A stretch of DNA of 21,736 nucleotides from the NCBI GenBank assembly GCA_964386865.1, contig CAYLUN010000086.1, positions 1 to 21,736 of the forward strand. Direction: 5' to 3'. The translations under genes and the position numbers were made by a program. This document shows, piece by piece, positions 1 through 7,286 of the stretch (positions are counted from its first letter, which is position 1; each line of letters begins with the position of its first letter). The notes under the pieces were generated by a model. It searched no databases. It saw nothing but the letters and a program-made list of their open reading frames with translations, and had not been told where the DNA came from. Source of the stretch: CAYLUN01 sp964386865. Lineage in GTDB: Bacteria > Verrucomicrobiota > Kiritimatiellia > RFP12 > UBA1067.

Positions 1-1478
<1,478 letters not shown>

Positions 1479-1498
1479 GAGCTGAGAGCTAAGACATG

Positions 1499-1576
1499 TG
1501 GCGGCTCGGCGCAGCCGCGCCCTCCCGCGCCTGTCTTGTCCGCAGGACTGGAGGGCGAAGCTGTGCTGAGCCGCCA
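1499..1576. repeat. Bipartite palindromic repeat element (REP/MITE-like), possible ileS terminator
   Basis: Ends are a perfect 9-bp inverted repeat, TGGCGGCTC (1499-1507) and GAGCCGCCA (1568-1576). Inside, CCCTCC (1520-1525) faces GGAGGG (1550-1555), and the 12-base arms between them pair at about 8 of 12 positions. A small GTCC-GCA-GGAC hairpin sits near the centre. The whole 78 bases can fold into one long imperfect hairpin. Each half has the form TGGAGGG-N12-GAGCCGC, seen again at 6391-6417 with N13. There is no T-tract, so termination of ileS is only possible. A mobile palindrome is the preferred reading. Confidence 0.6.
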
Positions 1577-1600
1577 AGAAACGATGCGAATACGCCTATT

Positions 1601-1867
1601 TCAGGGCCGTTCGTGTCGAGATCTTGTCAGTCTGCCGCCCGCCCCCAGCTTCTGACCTGTTCTTCCGTAGGCGACTCTGTCCTCGGCCACACGCGTCGGC
1701 TGTTCTGCTCTACGCGGTGCCACGGGTGTGAGAGTGACCAGACGATCCTGGCTGAGTGAGCGCTCCCTGCGACGCAGGTCTTCGCAGATCGCATGTAGGT
1801 CATTGCCGTGCGAAGCCGCATGTTTCTGACGGGCCAGACGTACTACCTCAACGAGGCTGTCATTCAT
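1601..1867 (-). CDS. Small partner protein of the PIN-domain gene (putative antitoxin)
   Basis: An 88-residue product whose ATG overlaps the TGA of the PIN-domain gene (ATGA), which implies translational coupling. Its first 50 residues (MNDSLVEVVRLARQKHAA, then NDLHAICEDLRRRE) resemble the small acidic-helical proteins commonly encoded just downstream of PIN proteins of this type, which usually carry VxxIR-x-HA, DL-x-AI-x-DL and a PPR-like end. Here VAPRR stands where that family tends to stop, and about 35 basic, low-complexity residues follow. The tail may come from an indel that removed the original stop. The antitoxin role is inferred from position and family pairing; no recognisable DNA-binding fold is visible. 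Confidence 0.6.
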   Translation of the reverse strand: MNDSLVEVVRLARQKHAASHGNDLHAICEDLRRRERSLSQDRLVTLTPVAPRRAEQPTRVAEDRVAYGRTGQKLGAGGRLTRSRHERP

Positions 1868-2361
1868 AGAACCTCCGAATCTACGTACTTACTCACAAGA
1901 ACGTCAGGGGCCGCAACCTCTGGAAAACGGTATCCCTCGCCCTCAATGACTTCACGTATCATGCCAAGAGTGAAGGGGTTGTTGATGTGGGAAAAGTTAA
2001 GCGTCACGATCACATCGATGCCATTCACAGATGCGATGGCCAGATGTAGAGCGTCTTCTTTGAATCGCGCAGGAACTGCTTTGGCACGGACGAGCTTCTC
2101 CGCCAATCGCTCCGCCTGTTCGCTCACACGCAAAACCGGAAAACAACCCACGGCGTCACACCGTCTGGCAGCACATGATGGATCTCCAGCATCAATTTCG
2201 GTCATTACGAGAACCGATATGTAAGCTTCAAAATCGGCACAATGGTCTAGCAGCATTCTCGATGCGAGTTGGTGCGACGCTACAATCACATCGCGCGAAC
2301 TCCGGGCTGTTGCGTAGCTGATCACTGTTGTCTCTATGTAGATCCGCTTTTTCGCCTTCAT
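1864..2361 (-). CDS. PIN-domain ribonuclease, VapC-like toxin
   Basis: A 165-residue single-domain protein. Its start KKRIYIETTVISY carries the first acidic strand of the PIN fold (E in place of the common D). It continues with VLVMTEIDAGD (second acidic residue) and EDALHLAIASVNGIDVIVTLNFSHINN, the typical third acidic cluster and final strand. PIN proteins are Mg2+-dependent RNases and most small ones are toxins of type II toxin-antitoxin pairs. The ATG at 2361 is chosen because a GGAGGA lies about 10 bases upstream and family members begin close to this methionine; a longer start at 2379 is possible. Codon use is less GC-rich than in neighbouring housekeeping genes, which suggests transfer. 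The small downstream gene overlaps it by 4 bases. Confidence 0.8.
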   Translation of the reverse strand: MKAKKRIYIETTVISYATARSSRDVIVASHQLASRMLLDHCADFEAYISVLVMTEIDAGDPSCAARRCDAVGCFPVLRVSEQAERLAEKLVRAKAVPARFKEDALHLAIASVNGIDVIVTLNFSHINNPFTLGMIREVIEGEGYRFPEVAAPDVLVSKYVDSEVL

Positions 2362-2438
2362 AAACCACACGTCCTCCATGACTGTGAGTATGCGTCTAGC
2401 AGATAATGCATTCGTACAAATCGCTACACACCATAATC

Positions 2439-2473
2439 ATGACGATAGCGTGTCATCCACTGACGGTCAATGG
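2439..2473. promoter_or_regulatory. Cluster of TGAC/GTCA half-sites, candidate toxin-antitoxin operator
   Basis: Four half-sites lie in 30 bases: TGAC (2440), GTCA (2452), TGAC (2461) and GTCA (2466). The first pair forms ATGAC-N8-GTCAT. The second lies in a 17-bp imperfect palindrome (2457-2473) with CCA and TGG ends. The cluster is about 80 bases upstream of the PIN gene start. Autoregulation of such modules is common, but assigning this site to it is inference. Confidence 0.3.
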
Positions 2474-2502
2474 ATTTAAGCACCAATTTTCGGGCTTGCG
2501 TT

Positions 2503-2827
2503 TCAAGCGTCTGAGCCCGAGCCTGGATCGTATGCGGTCAGAAGAGGAATACCTGTACAGGCCAAACCGAAATACTCTTTGCATTTCTCGACACCCATGC
2601 TTTCGTAGCCGACCGCCTCGGCGGCGGCGGGGGTAGAGCCGGAACCGGCAGGTGTCGACCACGACGCCCTTGCCGACGGGCAGCACGGCACGTACGAGCG
2701 TGCGCAGGAAGGGTTGAAGTGTTTGTAATCCGGCCTTCAGGCCTCTTAGGCCGTAATTGGAATTGCTGCAGGGGCGGGGCGAACCCTTGACTTCCAGATG
2801 ATGTTTTGGCAACCTCATGCCTTTCAC
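2503..2827 (-). pseudogene. Frameshifted C-terminal remnant of a DNA (adenine/cytosine-N4) methyltransferase
   Basis: The minus strand reads NYGLRGLKAGLQT, then QPFLRTLVRAVLPVGKGVVVD in one frame (to about 2655). It then continues in another frame as PAGSGSTPAAAEAVGYESMGVEKCKEYFGLA down to the stop at 2503. Joined, this gives VVVD-P-(F)AGSGST, the SAM-binding motif I (DPFxGSGT) of beta-class amino-methyltransferases, in which motif I follows the catalytic motif near the C-terminus. A 2-base deletion at the junction explains the frame change. The catalytic (D/S)PPY part is not in the window; upstream sequence is the unrelated glycosyltransferase gene on the other strand. It is therefore a truncated, inactive relic, probably of a restriction-modification or phage methylase. 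Confidence 0.65.
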
Positions 2828-2860
2828 GTCTGCGGTGAGGGGCTTCCTGGACGTTCTAAC

Positions 2861-4396
2861 ATGACAATGAGAGCCTTACTCGTCTTCGTCCTGATGATGC
2901 TGGCTGGCGTTCGAACCTGGTTTTTCGCCTCGGCGTATCCCCTTTTCAACGTGTCGGACGAGGACGCGCATTATGACCTTATCTGCCAGCTGAGCGCCGG
3001 CCATATTCCGCCGCCCGTACCGGGGCCGATGACGCGCGACACGATCTGCGATTGGGCGCTTTTCGCCTCTCCCGAATACCTGAATCCGCCCGGCGCGAAT
3101 GATGTGCCGGGCGTCGTTCGCTTGCCGCAGCCTGTCCGCGACCGGCTGGTGCGTCGCGAGGCCACGCCGACGTCCGGCTCGCTTTTGAACCCCGAGTTCG
3201 GCTCGCCGCCCGGATACTACGTGGCAGGCGCGCTCTGGCGGATTATCGGCGAAGGCCTTGGCCTGCAGGGCGTTCATCTGCCGTACTGGCAGCGCTGGCT
3301 GCATGTCCTGCTGGCCGTAGCGCTGGTTTGGCTGGCCGCACGCGTGGCAGACGCTCTCGGGGGCGGAGGATCGGACGCGCGCTGGGCACTGCCACTGCTG
3401 ACGGCCGTCTTTCCGGCCGAGTTCCTTTACTACACGACGCCCGACGCTCTTGCCGCCGTTGTGGGCGCCGCCTTAGTGACGGCGCTTCTTGCCCCCTTCG
3501 GGCGCACCCCGCGCGCGGGGCTGTTGTGGGCGGGCGGCTTGGCCGCGGCGCTGCCGCTGGTCAAGCTGACCACGGTTGTCTGGGTCGCGGCGTTGCCGCT
3601 GCTCGCGTGGACCGTCCGCAGGGACAGAGCTGTGCGCGACCGCGCTCTGGCTGCCGCCGCCGGCGCGCTCGGGGGCTTCGTGTGCTTTGCGGCCGTCAGC
3701 GCCTTGGCGTACGGCGACCCGTGGGGGACGAGCGAGAAGATTCGGTTCCTGACCTGGTCGGAAAAGCCGGTTGCCGAATGGTTGCAGCACCCCGTTTTCA
3801 CCCTCCCCGGGCTGTCGCGTTTCGTGATCGACACGACCGCGACGTTTTGGCGCGGCGAGCTCTATTGGCGCGGCGGGCCGCGGCCGGTGGGTGGCATGGA
3901 TGTCTGGTTTGTCCTCGCGACGTGGCTCACGCTCGTGGCGGCGCCTCTCTGGCTGGCGCGGGCGTGGCGCGGCTGCGCTCCGGCCGCGGGCTGCGGCGCG
4001 CCTGCGCCTTTGGCCCTGCCGGCCGTGCTGTCGGGGCTTCTGCTGTGGCTCGGCTCGCTGGCACTGCTGGCGCTATTCTCGGTTCGCTTCGATTTCGGGC
4101 AGTGCCACTTTCCCTCGCGCGACTACCCGTATATGTCGGCAGGCCGGCTGATGAGCAGCGTGCTGCTGCCGTTTCTGGCCGCCCACGTCGTCGTGTTCGA
4201 AAGCCTGCTAAGGCCGCTGGGGCGCTGGCGCCGGCTGTATTGGATCGTGTTCGCCTGCGCATGCCTCGCCAACCAGCTTGTGGCCTCACGGGCGGCGCTT
4301 CACAGCGCAGGCAACTGGTTCAACATCCCGCACGGCTGTCCTGCCAGCGGGCCTATTTCTTTTGGGCTGCCAGATCCCGCAGGGACAGGCCCTTGA
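2861..4396 (+). CDS. Multi-pass membrane protein, GT-C glycosyltransferase-like (DUF2142/PMT-like)
   Basis: A 511-residue integral membrane protein with about ten hydrophobic segments. After the first segment comes VSDEDAHYD (residues 31-39), an acidic loop in the position where GT-C enzymes that use polyprenyl-phosphate sugars carry their catalytic Asp/Glu. SPPGYYVAGALW then resembles the PP-x-YY motif of DUF2142 and related families. Later segments include FPAEFLYYTTPDALAAVV and a C-terminal periplasmic-looking stretch. The likely role is transfer of a lipid-linked sugar to a surface polymer; the substrate cannot be told. The ATG at 2861 is preferred because the hydrophobic N-terminus begins there, though no good ribosome site is seen; ATG 2867 or 2798 are alternatives. 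The 3' end overlaps the convergent operon by 44 bases. Confidence 0.65.
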   Translation: MTMRALLVFVLMMLAGVRTWFFASAYPLFNVSDEDAHYDLICQLSAGHIPPPVPGPMTRDTICDWALFASPEYLNPPGANDVPGVVRLPQPVRDRLVRREATPTSGSLLNPEFGSPPGYYVAGALWRIIGEGLGLQGVHLPYWQRWLHVLLAVALVWLAARVADALGGGGSDARWALPLLTAVFPAEFLYYTTPDALAAVVGAALVTALLAPFGRTPRAGLLWAGGLAAALPLVKLTTVVWVAALPLLAWTVRRDRAVRDRALAAAAGALGGFVCFAAVSALAYGDPWGTSEKIRFLTWSEKPVAEWLQHPVFTLPGLSRFVIDTTATFWRGELYWRGGPRPVGGMDVWFVLATWLTLVAAPLWLARAWRGCAPAAGCGAPAPLALPAVLSGLLLWLGSLALLALFSVRFDFGQCHFPSRDYPYMSAGRLMSSVLLPFLAAHVVVFESLLRPLGRWRRLYWIVFACACLANQLVASRAALHSAGNWFNIPHGCPASGPISFGLPDPAGTGP

Positions 4397-4937
4397 CAAA
4401 GACGTCCTCCACGACCGCTTTCCCGCCGAGGATTCGTACGGCCGCCCAGCAGTTGGTGCTGCGCGTGGCATCGCGGGCCGCCTGTTCGGCGCGCGGCGCC
4501 TTGGCCTCGTCCATGTAGAAGCGGTTGAAGGGAATCTCGATGTTGAGGCCTTTGCTGATTGACCGCTGGCCACCCTGATCCCACCGCGTGTGGTTGCCGA
4601 GATAGCGGGTCTTGAGGAAAGCGCCTGTGGTCGGCCGCTCCCGGCTCCACCCGCTGAAGCGGGCGTAGCCCTCGGCGTCGCTCTCCAGCGTGGCGTAGAT
4701 CGTCTCGTGCACGCGCAGGCCGTCCGCCTGAACGTGTTCAATGGGGATGTGGTCGGCTTCGAACCCCAGCGAAACGTAGCGGCCTTGAAAGGGATCCGCA
4801 GGGTCGATGGGCCGGGTCTTGAAGCGGAACGCCTCGCCGCTGCGCAGGATGCGCTCCTTGCTTTGGATCATGGAGGCGAGAGCCGCGAGCTGGGCGATGA
4901 TCACGAGGGCGAGCAGAAGGGCGGATGTGGTTTTCAT
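4353..4937 (-). CDS. GDYXXLXY-domain protein
   Basis: A 194-residue protein with one N-terminal hydrophobic segment (residues 5-24), probably a membrane anchor or signal, and a periplasmic domain. DPFQGRYVSLGFE (residues 48-60) matches the GDYxxLxY signature of this family, with R instead of D at the second position. Family members are usually encoded beside DUF2157 and DUF4401 membrane proteins, as here. The molecular function is unknown. Its ATG overlaps the TGA of the upstream DUF2157 gene, which fixes the start at 4937 and implies translational coupling. It is the last gene of the minus-strand operon, and its end overlaps the convergent membrane-protein gene. Confidence 0.85.
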   Translation of the reverse strand: MKTTSALLLALVIIAQLAALASMIQSKERILRSGEAFRFKTRPIDPADPFQGRYVSLGFEADHIPIEHVQADGLRVHETIYATLESDAEGYARFSGWSRERPTTGAFLKTRYLGNHTRWDQGGQRSISKGLNIEIPFNRFYMDEAKAPRAEQAARDATRSTNCWAAVRILGGKAVVEDVFVKGLSLRDLAAQKK

Positions 4938-6262
4938 GCGGCGGATCCTTTCTGTTTCTTGCGGCGCGCCATGACGAGGTTCACGGTCAGAAAGGCGACG
5001 CCCAGCGCGATGAACACGAGCCCGCGAACCCAATAGGCGAAGTCGGTGTCAAAGAAGCGCGTGACCAGCAGCAAAGACGCCGTCGCCATGCCGAGGTTGA
5101 GCTGCCTCAGCTTGTTGTTCCGGCACCCCAGCACGATATACATGACGCCCAGGCCGAGCATAAAGGCGTTGAAGATCAGCGCGTTTAGCACGTCGGCGTG
5201 GTCGCTCAGCGACCCGATGGTGAAGCAGAGGGTCGCGACGACAGGGAAGGCGGCCAGAGTGGCTGCCTCGATGGAGAGGCGGCGAAACGCCTTCACGGCG
5301 GTTATCACCCAGCCGGCGAGAAAGGCCAGGGTGACGCCTCCGTCCTGCCAGGCGCCCCAGGCGCGATACTGCCAGTCATGGCGGACATGCCCCCAGCCGA
5401 TTTCACGCCACATTTCAGACCACGTGAAGATGTAGGCGAGCACGACCATGCCGAGCACGCCGAAGGCCTTCGGAAGGTTGCTCCAGCCGTCACGCTCGCC
5501 GTACAGGCAGAGGCCGAGCAGCCCCGCGCCGCTGAGCAGGGCGGAGTACGCGACGACCCAAAGGCCGGGAACGGTTCGCTCAAGCACCACGCCGGTGCTG
5601 ACGCAGAGCGCCACCAGCAGGCCAGCGAAACTGATCGCGGCCTCGGGGCTGTCGCGGTTCGCGCGGGCCAGGTGGGTCAGGCGCGCGACGGGTGGAAGGG
5701 CCAGAAGCCAGAAGGCGGCGGCTTGCCCGTAGGTGTTCTGGGCCACGCCGCTCCAGCCGCAAATCAGCGCCAGGTAGATCAAGTACGACCCTGTGGAGCG
5801 CAGCAGAAACATCAGGGGCGCGATGAGCAAAGCCCAAGACAAGAGGAAGGCGGGCGCGTCGCTGGGCAGGTGGTAGGTCTGGCCGATCAGGGCAATGGAG
5901 GCTCCGACGGCCAGCGAGTGGAACAGCCCCGCCGACTCGCGCCAAGCGGCCCCGCCATTTCTCAGCAGGGCGGCAGCGCTCAGCGCGGCGCCGGCCGCCA
6001 CCGGGCAGAACGACAGCACCGCGCGCGCCGGTCGCGACAAGGCCTCCCAGTTGTGGGCGAAGAGGAGGATGATTCCGGATCCGATCAGAAGCGATCCTAA
6101 GGCCGCGCAGGCGATGATGGCCCAGTGAAGTCCGCTTCGCGTGTTCGCGTCGTAGTAGGCCCGTATGCTGCTGGCCGCTTCAGGGGTTAGAGCCCCCGCG
6201 CGTTCCAAGAGCGGCAGCTCGCCCAGGAGCCACTGCCTGTGCCTGTCAGATACTTTTCTCAT
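4934..6262 (-). CDS. DUF2157 multi-pass membrane protein
   Basis: A 442-residue protein. The N-terminal cytoplasmic segment (about residues 1-45, LLGELPLLERAGALTPEAASSIRAYY) is the helical start typical of DUF2157. About a dozen membrane segments follow, including LLIGSGIILLFAHNWEALSRPARAVLSF, a highly typical DUF2157 stretch. The C-terminal half resembles the DUF4401-like part usually encoded separately, so this may be a combined form. The function is unknown; family members occur next to GDYXXLXY proteins and the two probably work together in the cytoplasmic membrane. Both gene borders are ATGA overlaps (hydrolase upstream, GDYXXLXY downstream), so expression is tightly coupled. Confidence 0.85.
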   Translation of the reverse strand: MRKVSDRHRQWLLGELPLLERAGALTPEAASSIRAYYDANTRSGLHWAIIACAALGSLLIGSGIILLFAHNWEALSRPARAVLSFCPVAAGAALSAAALLRNGGAAWRESAGLFHSLAVGASIALIGQTYHLPSDAPAFLLSWALLIAPLMFLLRSTGSYLIYLALICGWSGVAQNTYGQAAAFWLLALPPVARLTHLARANRDSPEAAISFAGLLVALCVSTGVVLERTVPGLWVVAYSALLSGAGLLGLCLYGERDGWSNLPKAFGVLGMVVLAYIFTWSEMWREIGWGHVRHDWQYRAWGAWQDGGVTLAFLAGWVITAVKAFRRLSIEAATLAAFPVVATLCFTIGSLSDHADVLNALIFNAFMLGLGVMYIVLGCRNNKLRQLNLGMATASLLLVTRFFDTDFAYWVRGLVFIALGVAFLTVNLVMARRKKQKGSAA

Positions 6263-7272
6263 ACTGTCTCCTCGGGTTGTGCAGCGACGATTATAGCGGG
6301 ATTGGCTGGAGGTTGAAATGGCGGAGCGACTCGGCCGAGGCGTGCAGGGGCGGGGAGCGGCGGCGGGCGAGAGGGGGCTCCGCCCGGAGTTGGAGGGCTC
6401 GCGTCCCCGCGAGCCGCGGGCGGCGGGGCTGAGAGCCCCCCGCGTCCGGCGGGCGTTTCTCGGCTGAACTGGCCGGTTTTTAGGAAGTGCTTGGCCTGGC
6501 TGATGACGCGCGGGTTGCGCATCATGAAGGGGTGGGTGACGTGCAGGCGCACGAAGTCGCGCATGCCCTCCGCCTGGGCCCTGTCTACCGCGACCTTGCC
6601 GTCGTCGCGGCCGGGGATCAGGAGCGAGAGGATCGGGTTCACGCTGCGGTCGCCTGCGATGATGCCGAGCTCGAAGTCCGGCGGCTTGAGACGGTTCGGC
6701 ACGCTGTTCGTGCCGGTGCCCAGCTGGCGGCCGGCCGGGCCGTTGACCCAGCCGAAAAGCGCAAGCGCGCCGAGCCGGTCAACCAACTCGCTGCCGCGGC
6801 TGGGCGGGGCCAGCATGACTACGCGCCCGAGGTTTGTCAGCGTGTGCGTCTGGAGGTGGGCGCGCAGCAGCACGCCGCCCATTGAGTGCGTGACGAAGTG
6901 AACCTGGGGCGCGGCGGCGAGCTGGGGCGCGAGCGACGCGAAGAGGTTCGTTGCGAGCGTGCCGATCTCGGCCGTGCGCGAGGGGTAGTCGCAGTTGAGA
7001 ACCGCATAGCCGTCGGCCTGCAGCTCGTCCGCGAGCTTCGCCATCGCGCGGTGCGTGCGGTTCAGCCCATGCAGGAGCACGACCGTCTCGCGCGGGCAGG
7101 AGCGTGGGGCGGGGGCGGTTCCGCGTGCCGTCGGAGTGCCGGGCGGGTAGGGACGGCACCCCGTGCCGTCCGCAGACGCCGACGGGCCGGCGTCCCTGCC
7201 GGGAGCGAGATGCGCGAGGCACAGTGCGAGGAAAGAGCCAAGAAGGCGTGTCCGAACGTTTGCGACGTTCAT
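6259..7272 (-). CDS. Exported alpha/beta hydrolase (lipase/esterase-like)
   Basis: A 337-residue protein with a hydrophobic N-terminal signal (residues 8-22). The catalytic domain (about 62-268) has the oxyanion-type strand TVVLLHGLNR (63-72), the nucleophile elbow THSMGG (Ser130), an acid candidate in GRDDGKVAV (Asp223 or Asp224) and His247 in HVTHPFM. This is the layout of small lipase/esterase-like hydrolases that act on lipids or esters outside the cytoplasm. Residues about 26-42 and 270-337 are Pro/Gly/Ala-rich and coincide with palindromic DNA repeats, so both linkers look like recruited repeat sequence. An AAGGA site precedes the ATG, 14 bases after the Aas stop. Sitting next to a lysophospholipid acyltransferase suggests a role in phospholipid turnover; this is inference. 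Confidence 0.8.
   Translation of the reverse strand: MNVANVRTRLLGSFLALCLAHLAPGRDAGPSASADGTGCRPYPPGTPTARGTAPAPRSCPRETVVLLHGLNRTHRAMAKLADELQADGYAVLNCDYPSRTAEIGTLATNLFASLAPQLAAAPQVHFVTHSMGGVLLRAHLQTHTLTNLGRVVMLAPPSRGSELVDRLGALALFGWVNGPAGRQLGTGTNSVPNRLKPPDFELGIIAGDRSVNPILSLLIPGRDDGKVAVDRAQAEGMRDFVRLHVTHPFMMRNPRVISQAKHFLKTGQFSRETPAGRGGLSAPPPAARGDASPPTPGGAPSRPPPLPAPARLGRVAPPFQPPANPAIIVAAQPEETV
6391..6439. repeat. Palindromic repeat copies within the hydrolase 3' coding region
   Basis: TGGAGGG (6391-6397), 13 bases, GAGCCGC (6411-6417): the same flanks as the two halves of the element at 1499-1576. The core is a perfect 8-bp stem, GGCTCGCG (6396-6403) and CGCGAGCC (6408-6415), with a TCCC loop. A second hairpin follows at once, GGGGCT (6425-6430), GAG, AGCCCC (6434-6439). 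The DNA is read through as part of the low-complexity tail of the hydrolase. Confidence 0.6.
7149..7197. repeat. Double-hairpin palindromic element inside the hydrolase 5' coding region
   Basis: Outer inverted repeat AGGGACG (7149-7155) and CGTCCCT (7191-7197). Inside are a perfect 9-bp hairpin, GGACGGCAC (7151-7159), CCC, GTGCCGTCC (7163-7171), and a 7-bp hairpin, GACGCCG (7175-7181) with CGGCGTC (7188-7194). It encodes residues about 26-42, the linker between the signal segment and the hydrolase domain. The structure is that of a REP-like or miniature mobile element fixed in frame. Confidence 0.6.
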
Positions 7273-7286
7273 GGTTGCTCATCCTT

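Noticed and set aside
1496..1759. Short plus-strand frame after ileS
   Set aside because: Runs through the palindromic repeat and opposite the small coupled gene; no ribosome site and no recognisable sequence.
2406..2636. Short plus-strand frame opposite the methylase relic
   Set aside because: Composition is random-like, and the minus strand holds the methyltransferase motif.
2807..2820. TTTTGGC-type sigma-54 site before the GT-C gene
   Set aside because: GG and GC are 9 bases apart, one short of the strict spacing.
3328..4518. Plus-strand frame of 396 codons overlapping the GT-C membrane gene
   Set aside because: Arg/Ala-rich with no membrane pattern; the other frame shows regular hydrophobic helices and family motifs.
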